DNA of 64,000 nt from Lentzea nigeriaca (GCF_016907955.1 NZ_JAFBCX010000014.1:62001-126000); one strand, 5' to 3'. Numbered from the stretch's first letter, positions 26,632-35,955 are shown. The notes: a model not told the origin generated them from the sequence alone. Program-made: numbers and translations.

Positions 26632-27740
26632 GTCAGGGCGCGCCGCAGCGCGAGCGTCCAGAGGCAACCCGCCGCGGCCAGCGCGCCGCCGGTGACGAGG
26701 GCGGCCGGGATGCTCGCGTTCGCGACGAGGCCGAGCAGGATCGGTCCACCACCGAGGCCGATGTCGATGAACGCGCTGGCGGTGCCGGACGCGGCACCGC
26801 GCTGGTGCGGTGCGGCCGTGGCGAAGACGGCGGCGAAGAACGCCGGGGTGCTGAACGTGACGCCGAGGCCCAGCACGACGCTGCCCGCGATGAGCGTGTG
26901 CGGCAGCGCGGTGAGGATCATGCCCAGCGTGATGACGGCCAGGGCGATGGCCCCGAGTTTCAGCGGTGGCAGGCGGTCCGGGATCTTGGCGAACGCCACT
27001 CGCGACACGACGACCGTGGTGCCGTAGAGGAACAGCGGGAGGCTGGTGTTCTCGAACCCCTCGTCCTGGGCCCTCAGCGCCGCGAACGCGAGAAAGCCGC
27101 CGATCGCCACCAACGAGGTGCAGAGCGCGATGCTCGGCGGGATGGCCGGGCGGTGGATCAGCTTGGTGTTCGTGGTGGTGGGTGTGCCGGTTTCACCCAT
27201 GAACGCCGAGACGACCGTGGATGCCAGGCAGAGTGCGGCGGCGGCGAGCCAGGCGGTGGGGAACGACCGTTGCGTGAGGACTTCGCCCAGCGGCGGGCCG
27301 ACGGCCAGGCCCAGGTAGAGGCCGAGCGAGTTGAGGCTGACGGCCTCGCCGAGGCGCTCGGGCGGGGCGATGTCGACGAGGGCGGCGAACCCGGCCACGA
27401 AGAACGCGGCCTCGGCGACGCCGAGCAGGAGACGCAGCGCGATGATCGCCGGGAGGTCGGTCGCCAGTGCGGTCAACGCGAGGCTGGTGGCGGCCAGCGC
27501 GGTGCCGCCCACGAGCAACGGTCTTCGTCCGATGCGGTCGGTCAGGCGGCCGGCGAACGGGCGCAGCGCCAGCGCGGAGATGGCGAAGGCGCCGAACGCG
27601 AGGCCCGCCGCGGCTTTGCTCTCGTGCAGCGGGCCCGTGACGTACAGCGGCAGTGCGTACACCGCGATGCCGATCGCGGTGAAGTAGCCCAGGTCAGCGG
27701 CGGTGAGCAGGGCGAAGCGCGGGGTCAGCAGGCGCGCCAT
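26625..27740 (-). CDS. MFS transporter
   Basis: A 371-residue major facilitator with 12 predicted helices. I chose ATG 27740, where the first helix begins (MARLLTPRFALLTAADLGYF). The loop 2-3 motif is RPFAGRLTDRIGRRPLLVGG. It belongs to the drug/sugar-efflux-like (YfcJ/AraJ-type) part of the family; the substrate is unknown. The upstream NmrA gene is on the same strand, 32 bases away, and may be cotranscribed. Confidence 0.87.
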   Translation of the reverse strand: MARLLTPRFALLTAADLGYFTAIGIAVYALPLYVTGPLHESKAAAGLAFGAFAISALALRPFAGRLTDRIGRRPLLVGGTALAATSLALTALATDLPAIIALRLLLGVAEAAFFVAGFAALVDIAPPERLGEAVSLNSLGLYLGLAVGPPLGEVLTQRSFPTAWLAAAALCLASTVVSAFMGETGTPTTTNTKLIHRPAIPPSIALCTSLVAIGGFLAFAALRAQDEGFENTSLPLFLYGTTVVVSRVAFAKIPDRLPPLKLGAIALAVITLGMILTALPHTLIAGSVVLGLGVTFSTPAFFAAVFATAAPHQRGAASGTASAFIDIGLGGGPILLGLVANASIPAALVTGGALAAAGCLWTLALRRALTH

Positions 27741-27772
27741 CGCACCAGGGTGCGCCCGGACCGTTGATTTCG

Positions 27773-28558
27773 CTAGCCGGCCTCCGCGAGGAACGTGGCG
27801 AAGGACCGCAGACCGGGGTGCAGGACGCGCAGGCCCTCGATGTCGACCGGTGGTTCCGCGTGCCTGCCGAACACCTTGCGCAGCTCCGGATCGTCCACTT
27901 CGAACTGCTGGTACGGAACGCCGATCAGCCCGGCTATTTCCACCGGCGTCAGCGCGTCTCCCGCGAGGGACAGCGACGACCCGATGAACCGGCCGGGGTC
28001 GGCGAACACCCGAGCGGCGACGGCGCCGATGTCGTCCACCGCGATCAGGTGGTACCGCGCCTCGGGGTGCAGCAGGTGCGTCAGCTGTGTCATGCCGGGG
28101 GAGTACAGGCCGTCCATGAACGTCGTCGGCCGCAGCACTGTCGTGGGCACGCCGATGTCCTCGATGTGCCGCTCCACCTCCCACTTGCTGTCGAACGACG
28201 CGACGCCCGTCTCGGACGTCGCGGCCACCAGCGACGAGTACACGAGGTGCGGCACGCCCGCAGCGAGAGCGGCGTCGGCGACGTTGCGGCCCCAGCGCGT
28301 TTCCACGGCGGGGGAGTAGCCCTGCGGAGAGCGGGGATCGTGCGGCGCCGGCTGCACGCTGAACACGGCGTCGGCGCCGGAGAAGGCCTGGACGAGCGAG
28401 TCCCGGGAGTCCTGGTCGCCGACGACCACCGAGGCGCCGTGCACGTCCGCCGCCGGGTTGCGGGTCAGCGCGCGGACGGTCCATCCCGCTGCCACGAGGT
28501 GGCGCACGACCGCGCCACCCTGCTTGCCGGTCGCGCCGGTCACCACTGCCGTCTTCAA
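27773..28558 (-). CDS. NmrA-like NAD(P)-binding protein
   Basis: A 261-residue atypical short-chain dehydrogenase. The dinucleotide motif VTGATGKQGGAVVRHL is at residues 6-21, which is the NmrA/HSCARG type rather than an active SDR: there is no YxxxK catalytic pair. Such proteins sense the NAD(P)/NAD(P)H balance or act as quinone/isoflavone reductases. It is divergent from the carboxylesterase gene and probably in one transcript with the downstream MFS gene. Confidence 0.87.
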   Translation of the reverse strand: MKTAVVTGATGKQGGAVVRHLVAAGWTVRALTRNPAADVHGASVVVGDQDSRDSLVQAFSGADAVFSVQPAPHDPRSPQGYSPAVETRWGRNVADAALAAGVPHLVYSSLVAATSETGVASFDSKWEVERHIEDIGVPTTVLRPTTFMDGLYSPGMTQLTHLLHPEARYHLIAVDDIGAVAARVFADPGRFIGSSLSLAGDALTPVEIAGLIGVPYQQFEVDDPELRKVFGRHAEPPVDIEGLRVLHPGLRSFATFLAEAG

Positions 28559-28572
28559 TTCTGCCCCCAGAA

Positions 28573-28598
28573 GGTTTTCTACGAAACTACATGAAACC
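28573..28598. promoter_or_regulatory. Possible operator between NmrA and esterase genes
   Basis: GGTTT (28573-28577) and AAACC (28594-28598) form an inverted repeat 26 bases across, with a CTAC-GAAA-CTAC direct repeat inside. It lies in the 71-base divergent promoter region. No regulator gene is adjacent. Confidence 0.25.
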
Positions 28599-28629
28599 GG
28601 TTGCGCGCCCCGCTAGGTTGATCAACGAC

Positions 28630-30072
28630 ATGCGTTCAACCTCGACAACTCTGATCGCGGCCCTTCTCGTTGCCGCAACCGCTGTTCCCGCCCAGGCCGC
28701 GGGAACGACCGTCCGCACCGACACCGGATTCGTGTCGGGAACCGTCATCAACGCACAGCGCACGTTCCAGGGCATCCCGTTCGCCGCGCCGCCGACCGGG
28801 GAGAACCGCTGGCGTGACCCGCAGCCCGTGCGGCCCTGGCAGGGCGTTCTCGACGCGACGCGCCCAGGACCTCGCTGCGCGCAGGACGCCGGGCTCGGCA
28901 GTCCGGCCAGCGACGCCGAGGACTGCCTGTACCTCAACGTCACCACACCGGCGGGCGCCGTCGACCGGCCGGTCATGGTCTGGCTCCACGGCGGCAGCTT
29001 CACCAGCGGCGCCGGATCGGACTACGGCGTGGACCAGTTGGTGCGCAACGGTTCTGTCGTCGTCACCGTCAACTACCGCCTCGGCGCGTTCGGGTACTTC
29101 GGGTTCCCGGGGCTGCCCGGCTCCGGCGCGTTCGGGCTGAAGGACCAGCAGCAGGCGCTGGAGTGGGTGCAGCGCAACATCCGGCGGTTCGGCGGCAACC
29201 CGCACAACGTCACGCTGTTCGGCGCGTCCGCGGGCGGGCTGTCGACGTGCGCGCAGCTCACCTCACCGCGCACCAGGGACCTCTTCCACCGCGCCATCAT
29301 CCAAAGTGGACCGTGCCGGCTCGGCATCCCGGTCGGGGAGAACCAGGTCCACCACACCTGGGCGAACCGCGCCGACGTCGAGCAGGCCGGGGCGAAGGCA
29401 CCGCACGGGTGCGCCGACGTGCAGTGCCTTCGGCATCTGAGCGTCCAGCAGGTCAAGGCGTTGACACCGCTGTTCTCCGCTCCCGCCTACGACACCGACG
29501 CGTTGCCGGAGAACCCGATCACGGCACTCCGGGGAGGCCGCTTCCACCGCGTTCCCGTGCTCGCCGGCACCACGCGCGACGAGCTGACGGTGTTCGTGGC
29601 GATGTTCTACCCACCGCTCGACGCCAACGGCTACGAGCAGGCACTCACGCAGAGCTTCGGGGCTGCCAAGGCCAAGCAGATCCTCGGCGCCTACCCGGCG
29701 AAGGGCGGCGACGAGAGGAAGCAACTCTCGAACGTCCTCACCGCGATGACGTCGGCGTGCACAACGGATGAGCTCAGGACGCAGACCCACGCGTTCGGCT
29801 ACGAGTTCGCCGAGCCTCGGCCGCCGATGATCTTCCCCGGCATGCCGGAGTTCGACTACGGCGCGTATCACGGGTCGGAGCTGCCGTTCGTGCTGCGGTA
29901 CGGCGGCGTCACGCTAAGCGACGCGCAGCGGATGCTGTCGGACGAGATGGCGCGGGCGTGGAGCCGGTTCGCGAGGACCGGACAGCCCGGCTGGGCACGC
30001 CAGGACGTCCGGCTGTTCGCGACAGAGCCGGTCGCACCGGCGGATCACCGGTGCGACCTCTGGTCCTCTTAG
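28630..30072 (+). CDS. Secreted type-B carboxylesterase/lipase
   Basis: A 480-residue protein with a signal peptide (to about residue 24, ...AVPAQA-AG). It is an alpha/beta hydrolase of the carboxylesterase type B family: EDCLYLNV, oxyanion LHGGSF (120-124 region), nucleophile elbow LFGASAGGLS (Ser200), and the His-containing YHGSELPFVL near the C-terminus. It likely hydrolyses carboxylic esters outside the cell. ATG 28630 follows a TAGGTT hexamer by 10 bases with no ribosome binding site. Its end overlaps the converging peptidase gene by 4 bases. Confidence 0.9.
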   Translation: MRSTSTTLIAALLVAATAVPAQAAGTTVRTDTGFVSGTVINAQRTFQGIPFAAPPTGENRWRDPQPVRPWQGVLDATRPGPRCAQDAGLGSPASDAEDCLYLNVTTPAGAVDRPVMVWLHGGSFTSGAGSDYGVDQLVRNGSVVVTVNYRLGAFGYFGFPGLPGSGAFGLKDQQQALEWVQRNIRRFGGNPHNVTLFGASAGGLSTCAQLTSPRTRDLFHRAIIQSGPCRLGIPVGENQVHHTWANRADVEQAGAKAPHGCADVQCLRHLSVQQVKALTPLFSAPAYDTDALPENPITALRGGRFHRVPVLAGTTRDELTVFVAMFYPPLDANGYEQALTQSFGAAKAKQILGAYPAKGGDERKQLSNVLTAMTSACTTDELRTQTHAFGYEFAEPRPPMIFPGMPEFDYGAYHGSELPFVLRYGGVTLSDAQRMLSDEMARAWSRFARTGQPGWARQDVRLFATEPVAPADHRCDLWSS

Positions 30073-31583
30073 GACAGCACACCCCGCGGCGGGCGCCCGT
30101 GCGACTTGCCGGGCGCTCGCACGCCGTTGACCGTCGAGGTGTCGAAGGCGAACGTGATCACCGCGGTGGCGATCGCGTCGGCGTTCACGTCCAGCGCGGT
30201 CAGGTTCAGGTTCGACCGGTTGTCGCACGGCTGGTGGTAGCACGAGTCGAACGCGACACCGGCGGTTCCGCCGTACCGTGCGGCCTGCCCAGCCGTCTTC
30301 ACGCCCTCGGCGCCGGTGAACAGGCCGCCGGCGGGGATGTTGACCGCGATGAACGGGCCGTAGTCCGAACGTCCGGAGAACTCGGTGTCCTCCGACGGCA
30401 GCCCGCGGTCGGCGTAGAACTTCTCGAACACGTCCTCGATCTGCGCCGACCCCGGCGGGATGGCGACCGGGGCGGTATGGCTCGAGTCGTCACCGTCGTA
30501 GATGCCGTAGAAGTAGTTCGGCGACCCGACCATGTCGAAGTTCAGGTACAGGGCGATCCTGTCCCGCTCCGCCTGGGTCAGCGCGCCGACGTAGTGGTCG
30601 GATCCGAGCAGACCGGACTCCTCGGCGCCCCACCACGCGAAGCGGACCTTGGCGTTGGTCCTGACCTTCGACATCTGGATCGCGGTCTCCAGCAACGCCG
30701 CCGTGCCGCTGCCGTTGTCGTTGATGCCGGGCCCGTTCTGCACGCTGTCGAGGTGGGCACCGGCCATCACGACGTTGTTCGTGTCGCCGTACTGCGACTC
30801 GGCGAGCACGTTCCACGCGGTGCGCGTCTCGGTGGTGACGTCCACCTTCACCCGGACCGTCGGCGAGGGGAGGGCGGCGAGCTGGTTGCCGACGTCGAAC
30901 GTCGCCGACACGACAGGGATGGTCAGGCCCGTCGCGTCGCCGATCGGGATCACGAGCCCGGTGCGGCCAGGCTGGCCTTCGTTGAACAGCACGACCGCCA
31001 CCGCTCCCGCCGCCTGCGCGTTGGCCACCTTGATGGTGAAGTTGCAGGTGCCGCGCTGGATCAACGCGATCTTGCCGGGGACGAACCCGGCGAAGTCGGC
31101 CGCGTCGCAGCCGCTGGTGCTGCTGGGCGTCGGGGTGGGCGGCAGGACCAGGTCGACCGCCTGAAGGGCGCCGGTGACGTCACCTTCCGCTCTCGGCACG
31201 AAGTCGGTGTAGGTGAAGTCGAGATCCCTGCGGTACGACGTGAAGATCGGCGCGAGGACGTCGAGCACCGAGTTGTCCTCGACGTAGGTGAAGTCGAACG
31301 GCTGCACGGTCGGTGCGTAACCCGCCGCGTTCAGCCTGCCCACCACGTAGTCGACCGACGCGCGGAAGCCGGGACGTCCTGCCGCGCGGTCGCCGTGGGT
31401 GTTCGAGATGGACTGAAGTGCGTCGAGGTGGCGAAGCACGCTGTTCAGCGTGACAGCCTTGGTGAGCTTGGCCGGGGTGTTGTTGGTGGGATCAGCGAGT
31501 GCGTGGCCGGTCACGGCGAGTGGCAGTACCAGTGCCAGTGCCGACACGAACGCGAGACGCCTGCGCCGATAGCGTTGGGTCAT
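30069..31583 (-). CDS. Secreted M28 zinc aminopeptidase with PA domain
   Basis: A 504-residue protein with a signal peptide (to about residue 30). A protease-associated insert (about 115-245, with ALIQRGTCNFTIKVANAQAAGA) is followed by the M28 peptidase core. The dizinc ligands are seen in order: GAHLDSV (His), NDNGSG (Asp), WGAEESGLLGS (catalytic Glu and Glu ligand), NFDMVG (Asp) and CYHQPCD (His). This is the architecture of secreted Streptomyces-type aminopeptidases that remove N-terminal residues from peptides. The gene is divergent from the small kinase gene. Confidence 0.92.
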   Translation of the reverse strand: MTQRYRRRRLAFVSALALVLPLAVTGHALADPTNNTPAKLTKAVTLNSVLRHLDALQSISNTHGDRAAGRPGFRASVDYVVGRLNAAGYAPTVQPFDFTYVEDNSVLDVLAPIFTSYRRDLDFTYTDFVPRAEGDVTGALQAVDLVLPPTPTPSSTSGCDAADFAGFVPGKIALIQRGTCNFTIKVANAQAAGAVAVVLFNEGQPGRTGLVIPIGDATGLTIPVVSATFDVGNQLAALPSPTVRVKVDVTTETRTAWNVLAESQYGDTNNVVMAGAHLDSVQNGPGINDNGSGTAALLETAIQMSKVRTNAKVRFAWWGAEESGLLGSDHYVGALTQAERDRIALYLNFDMVGSPNYFYGIYDGDDSSHTAPVAIPPGSAQIEDVFEKFYADRGLPSEDTEFSGRSDYGPFIAVNIPAGGLFTGAEGVKTAGQAARYGGTAGVAFDSCYHQPCDNRSNLNLTALDVNADAIATAVITFAFDTSTVNGVRAPGKSHGRPPRGVLS

Positions 31584-31684
31584 CGGTATGCCTCCATGCG
31601 TACATCGCCGCCGAATGCATCCCCCGACGTACTTCGTCGTCCGATGTGTCCTGTGTTACACCATTTGCCACTGGAGGTGGTTGT

Positions 31685-32440
31685 TTGTTCCGGTTGCTGG
31701 AGACCGCCGTCCGCATCGAGCCGCTGGAGGGTGACGGGCTCACCAACGTCCTGCACCTCGTGACGCTCGCGGACGGGCGCAAAGCCGTGCTGCGGCAACC
31801 GAAAGTGGCCCGCGACCTGCCGAAGTTCGTGGTGCCGGGCGCACCGGCGATCCTCGCCCAGAACGCGCGCGGTGACGTGCTGGTCGAGTACGTCGAGGGC
31901 AGGACGCTCGCGGAGGCGCTGCCGGTGTCCGACGCGGTGTGGGCGCGCATCGGCAGGGCGTTCCGGGTGATCCACCAGATCGGCCTGCTGCACAACGACG
32001 TGAACCTCCACAACATCATCGTCAGCGACGATCGAGCCACGCTGATCGACTGGGACAACCCCGGTCAGGGCAACCCGCTCGACGAGCTCGCCGCGTTCGA
32101 GGAACACCTCTACCTGCACGGAGTCGAGCTGCCGCAGTCGTTCTGGACCGGCTACGGGCACAGGCCGGACCCGAACCTGCTGAGGACGCACCGGATCGCG
32201 GGGTGCATCGGCTGGCTCGCGAGCGAGGACTGGCAGGAGTGGGAGGACGACGGCACGTTGCCGGAGCGCAAGAAGGAGATGGTCCGGAACTGGCGGAAGC
32301 TGCTCGCGCACTGGCTCGCCGACCAGTTCCGGACCGTGTTCCTGGCAAGCGGCGGGTCAGCGGCTGAGGTTGCGGTACTTCAGCACCGACAGCGGCCAGA
32401 AGACCGCCACGAACACCGCGGGCCACAGCACGGCCAGTAG
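31685..32440 (+). CDS. Small kinase-fold phosphotransferase
   Basis: A 251-residue protein. The start is TTG 31685, supported by GGAGG at 31673-31677. The catalytic loop LLHNDVNLHNIIV contains the HxDxxxxN pattern, with the metal-binding LIDWDNPG following, so it belongs to the APH/RIO/Kdo-kinase part of the protein-kinase superfamily. The Gly-rich loop is short (LEGDGLTNVLHLV). The last 28 codons overlap the converging permease gene and look non-native (His/Arg/Gln-rich), which may be a stop-codon loss. Substrate unknown. Confidence 0.72.
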   Translation: MFRLLETAVRIEPLEGDGLTNVLHLVTLADGRKAVLRQPKVARDLPKFVVPGAPAILAQNARGDVLVEYVEGRTLAEALPVSDAVWARIGRAFRVIHQIGLLHNDVNLHNIIVSDDRATLIDWDNPGQGNPLDELAAFEEHLYLHGVELPQSFWTGYGHRPDPNLLRTHRIAGCIGWLASEDWQEWEDDGTLPERKKEMVRNWRKLLAHWLADQFRTVFLASGGSAAEVAVLQHRQRPEDRHEHRGPQHGQ

Positions 32441-33136
32441 CAGCGAGTGCCGCGCCGCCCACGAGTCGCCGCCGACACCGGGGTTGCCGAACAGCTCCCG
32501 TGCCGCCGCCACCGTCGACGACAGCGGGTTCCACTCGGACACCGCCCGTAACCAGCCCGGCATCAGCTCCGGCGAGACGAACGTGTTCGCGAACATCGTC
32601 AGCGGGAACAGGAACATCCACGACGCCTGCGCCGCCTCCGGCTTGACCAGCAGGCCGAGGTAGATGCCGACCCACACCAGCGCGAACCGCAGCCAGAGGA
32701 ACAGCGCGAACGCCAGCAGCGCGTCGAGCGGCCCGTCGTGGAACGACCAGCCGATCACCAGCCCGCACAACGCCAGCACCAGCAGTTCCAGCGACGAGTT
32801 GACCAGGTCGGCGATGCTGCGCCCGGCCACCACCCCGGTCTGCGACATCGGGGAGGCGCGGAAGCGGTCCGTCACGCCGCGGTCGGCGTCCATCGAGACC
32901 ATCATCAGCGTGGTGCCGACGCCGAACGCGATGGTCTGGCCGAACATGCCCGGCAGCAGGAACTCGATGTAGTCGCCGCCGCCGAAGACGTTCATCGCGC
33001 TGCCGAACACCAGCCCGAAGATCAGCACCGAGATGATCGGGTAGGCCAGGTTCGCGAACACCCTGACCGGTTCGCGCAGCCAGTGGATCAGGTCGCGCTT
33101 GGCGACCACCCACGAGTCGATCACGGCGTACCTCAT
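32357..33136 (-). CDS. DrrB-like ABC-2 permease
   Basis: A 259-residue ABC-2-type membrane protein with six helices. The daunorubicin-resistance DrrB family signature is visible in REPVRVFANLAYPIISVLIFGLVFGS and FASP-like RFRASPMSQTGVVAGRSIADL, plus WNPLSSTVAAARELFGNP. ATG 33136 overlaps the ATPase stop codon as ATGA, so the pair is translationally coupled. It is the membrane part of a drug or lipid exporter. Confidence 0.9.
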   Translation of the reverse strand: MRYAVIDSWVVAKRDLIHWLREPVRVFANLAYPIISVLIFGLVFGSAMNVFGGGDYIEFLLPGMFGQTIAFGVGTTLMMVSMDADRGVTDRFRASPMSQTGVVAGRSIADLVNSSLELLVLALCGLVIGWSFHDGPLDALLAFALFLWLRFALVWVGIYLGLLVKPEAAQASWMFLFPLTMFANTFVSPELMPGWLRAVSEWNPLSSTVAAARELFGNPGVGGDSWAARHSLLLAVLWPAVFVAVFWPLSVLKYRNLSR

Positions 33137-34074
33137 GCGCGCACCTCCGATGCCTTGTGCCCGGTGATGGCCAGGAAGACCTCGTCCAGCGTGGGGCGCC
33201 GCAACGCGATGTCCTCGACTTCCACGCCGTGCGAAGCCAGTGCCGACGTCACCCGCGTCAGTGCGGCCACCCGGTCGGTCACCGCCGCGCTCACCCGGAA
33301 CCCGTCGGGATCCACCTCGGCGTCCGGCCCGAGCACGCCGCGCACGACCGGCAGTTCCTCGGAAGTCCTGACCACGACCTCGATCCGGTCGCCGCCGAGC
33401 TTGGACTTGAGCTGGTCCGGCGTTCCCTGCGCGGCCACGCGGCCCGTGTCCAGCACGACGATCTGGTCGGCCAGCTGGTCGGCCTCGTCCAGGTACTGCG
33501 TGGTGAGCAGGACCGTGGTGCCCTCGCCGACGACCCGCTTCACCTCGCGCCACACTTCGCCGCGGTTGCGCGGGTCGAGGCCCGTCGTCGGTTCGTCGAG
33601 GAACAGCACCGACGGCCGCATGATGAAGCTCGACGCCAGGTCCAGGCGCCGCCGCATGCCGCCCGAGTAGTGCTTGGCGCGCTTGTCCGCGGCGTCGGTG
33701 AGACCGAACTGCTCCAGCAGCTCGCCGGCTCGAACCGAGGCCTGGCGCTTCGAGAGGTGGTAGAGCCGCCCCCACATCACCAGGTTCTCCCTGCCGGTCA
33801 GCACGTCGTCGACGGTGGACTGCTGACCGTTCAACGCCACCTGGCGGCGCACCTGGGACGCCTCGCGGGCCACGTCGAAGCCCGCCACCTCCGCTCGGCC
33901 GCCGTCCAGGCGCAGCAACGTGGCCAGGATCCGCACCGCCGTCGTCTTGCCCGCGCCGTTCGGGCCGAGCAGCCCGCACACCGTTCCCGCCGGCACGGCC
34001 AGGTCGAACCGGTCCAGCGCCGCCTTCCTGTCGAACCTCTTCCGCAGGCCTTCCGCGAACACCGCGTGCCCCAC
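33133..34074 (-). CDS. DrrA-like ABC transporter ATPase
   Basis: A 313-residue ATPase. Walker A is GPNGAGKT, the signature is YSGGMRRRLDLA, Walker B is VLFLDEPTTGLDP, and the C-terminal regulatory extension (RRPTLDEVFLAITGH) is typical of DrrA. It starts at GTG 34074. With the downstream permease it would export an amphipathic drug or metabolite. The divergent TetR gene shares an operator-containing intergenic region of 92 bases. Confidence 0.92.
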   Translation of the reverse strand: MGHAVFAEGLRKRFDRKAALDRFDLAVPAGTVCGLLGPNGAGKTTAVRILATLLRLDGGRAEVAGFDVAREASQVRRQVALNGQQSTVDDVLTGRENLVMWGRLYHLSKRQASVRAGELLEQFGLTDAADKRAKHYSGGMRRRLDLASSFIMRPSVLFLDEPTTGLDPRNRGEVWREVKRVVGEGTTVLLTTQYLDEADQLADQIVVLDTGRVAAQGTPDQLKSKLGGDRIEVVVRTSEELPVVRGVLGPDAEVDPDGFRVSAAVTDRVAALTRVTSALASHGVEVEDIALRRPTLDEVFLAITGHKASEVRA

Positions 34075-34106
34075 GACGTCACCCCCGTGTGTACAAAGTA
34101 AGCAGA

Positions 34107-34121
34107 GTGTACGTTGTACAC
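34107..34121. promoter_or_regulatory. TetR operator between drrA-like and tetR genes
   Basis: GTGTAC-GTT-GTACAC is a perfect 6+3+6 inverted repeat. A further GTGTGTACA lies 20 bases to the left (34087-34095), giving a second half or weaker site. It is in the divergent promoter region. Confidence 0.65.
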
Positions 34122-34166
34122 GGCACTAGGATTCACACGCAAGGAAGCTGTGAACGAGGGGGCTGG

Positions 34167-34919
34167 GTGAAGCAGGACGACCGGAACCGCAGCGTGCGCC
34201 TGTTGTGGGAGCCGGACGCGCAGGTCACGCGGGAGCCGAAAGGCGCCCTGAGCAGGGCGCGCGTGGTCGAGGCCGCCATCAAGGTCGCCGACGCCGAGGG
34301 CATCGGAGCGCTGACCATGCGCCGCGTCGCCGAGACCCTGGGCTTCACCACCATGTCGCTGTACCGGCACGTGCCCGGCAAGTCCGAGCTGCTGGACCTC
34401 ATGGTCGACGCCGTGTGGGGCGAGACCGAGCACACGCCGAGGGGGCCGTGGCGCGCGGGCCTGGAGTTCTACGCGCGGCAGATGTGGTCGATGTACCGCG
34501 CCCATCCGTGGCTGCTGCAGCTCACCAACGCGCGGCGGATGCCGGGCCCGAACGCGATGACTCGCCAGGACGCGGCGTTCGCCGCGGTGTCCGAGCTCGG
34601 GTTGAAGCCGGAGGAGATCGTGGCCGTCGTGACGACGGTCGGCCAGTTCGTCGCCGGGGTCGGCAGGACGATGGCCGACAGGATCCTCGCCGAACGGGAG
34701 ACCGGGGTGAGCGAGGAGGACTGGTGGAACGACCGGGACGAGCTCTGGGGGCACTTCACGCCCGAACGGCTGCCGATGATGACGCACATCTGGACCACAG
34801 GCGGGTACGAACGGCCGTTGGACGAGTTCGAGTTCGGTCTCGCGCGGGTGCTGGACGGGCTCGAGGTGTTCATCTCCTCCGAGGATCGACCGCTGGTTCG
34901 TCGAAAGACGTGTCTGTAG
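34167..34919 (+). CDS. TetR-family repressor of the DrrAB-type exporter
   Basis: A 250-residue TetR protein starting at GTG 34167 (GAGGG at 34156-34160). An N-terminal extension of about 28 residues (with SVRLLWEPDAQVTREPKG) precedes the helix-turn-helix GALTMRRVAETLGFTTMSLYRHVPGKSEL. The C-terminal domain is of the TetR_C_33/TetR_C_1 type that typically controls DrrAB-like efflux pumps. Divergent from the exporter, with a palindromic operator between. It would be released by the exported compound. Confidence 0.9.
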   Translation: MKQDDRNRSVRLLWEPDAQVTREPKGALSRARVVEAAIKVADAEGIGALTMRRVAETLGFTTMSLYRHVPGKSELLDLMVDAVWGETEHTPRGPWRAGLEFYARQMWSMYRAHPWLLQLTNARRMPGPNAMTRQDAAFAAVSELGLKPEEIVAVVTTVGQFVAGVGRTMADRILAERETGVSEEDWWNDRDELWGHFTPERLPMMTHIWTTGGYERPLDEFEFGLARVLDGLEVFISSEDRPLVRRKTCL

Positions 34920-35125
34920 CCATACGAGACGACTTGAGCCGCCGATCGAGTGAAATGCCCAGCTCAGACAGCCCATGAAGGGTAGTTGCGCGGTTACGTA
35001 ATGCCATTGTTATGAGCAAACAGAATGAACTCGTTCTCGGGCTGAACCAGACACTCCTATCTCCGCGTTTTCCCGTATGACACCGTTTCGCCGCGGGGGT
35101 CGAATCGGGACGACGAGGAGGTCGT

Positions 35126-35896
35126 ATGACAGCTGGCGCGCACGACGCGGTCACCCTTGGCTGCTACGCGCTCGGCGTTCTGGACGCGCACGAGAGTCTC
35201 GGCGTGGAGCAGCATCTGAGGGGCTGTCCGCCCTGCCGTGCGCAGGTCGCCGACTTCCGCCGGATCCGCATGGTGCTCGACGAGGTGCCTCGTGAGGCAT
35301 TCCTGCACGAGCTCGAAGCCGACCTGCCCAAGCCGTCGGACCTGGTGCTGCAGCGAGCGCTGCGGCAGATACGGAACGAGTCCGCCATCCCGCAGCCGCG
35401 GGTGGCGGATCCGCAGCCGAGAGCCAGCCCGCCGGCGGTGGAGGAGCATCCCGAACCGCAGCACGCCAGGTCCCGGCGCTGGCCGGGCTACCTCGCCGCC
35501 GCGGCTGTCGCCGCGGTGGTCGCGTTCGGGGGTGGTGCCGTGTTCATGCAGAACCAGTCACCTGGATCGAGCACGACGGCCACTCCCTACACGGGCGAGG
35601 CAACGGCAAGCGGGGGGATCAAGATGGTGGCGGAGATGACGCAGTCGTCGCAGGACCGCTACCTGGTCAAGGCCGAGGTCACCGGCTTGCCGGCCGCGCA
35701 GAAGTGCAAGCTGATCGTGGTCGGGGTGGACGGCTCGAAGGCCGAGGTCGACTCGTGGATCTCGTCCGAGAAGGCCAAGGTCGAGGGTGCCAACAGGTCG
35801 GGCATGGTGAGTGTCCCGCCGGAGAAGGTGAAGTCGGTCGTGGTCGAGAACGCCGAGGGCAAGACGTTCGTGGCGGCGAACCTGCAGAAGAAGTAG
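35126..35896 (+). CDS. Zinc-binding anti-sigma factor (zf-HC2), orphan
   Basis: A 256-residue protein with GAGGAGG before ATG 35126. The zinc site H-x3-C-x2-C is EQHLRGCPPC (His30, Cys34, Cys37). A single membrane helix is at about 116-138 (YLAAAAVAAVVAFGGGAVFM), then an extracellular domain resembling the anti-sigma-K (RskA) C-terminus (YLVKAEVTGLPAAQKCKLIVVGVDG). It would hold an ECF sigma factor of the SigK type at the membrane and release it after proteolysis. No sigma-factor gene adjoins it in this window, which is unusual. The 206 bases before it are lower in GC and hold no gene. Confidence 0.88.
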   Translation: MTAGAHDAVTLGCYALGVLDAHESLGVEQHLRGCPPCRAQVADFRRIRMVLDEVPREAFLHELEADLPKPSDLVLQRALRQIRNESAIPQPRVADPQPRASPPAVEEHPEPQHARSRRWPGYLAAAAVAAVVAFGGGAVFMQNQSPGSSTTATPYTGEATASGGIKMVAEMTQSSQDRYLVKAEVTGLPAAQKCKLIVVGVDGSKAEVDSWISSEKAKVEGANRSGMVSVPPEKVKSVVVENAEGKTFVAANLQKK

Positions 35897-35909
35897 GGGC
35901 AGAACGGAC

Positions 35910-35955
35910 AAGGGCCCGGATTTCCCCAAGATGACAGGGGGTAATCCGGGCCCTT
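35910..35955. terminator. Bidirectional terminator
   Basis: Perfect 13-base arms (35910-35922 and 35943-35955) enclose 20 bases that can add an inner CCCC/GGGG stem. It lies between converging genes. Confidence 0.82.
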
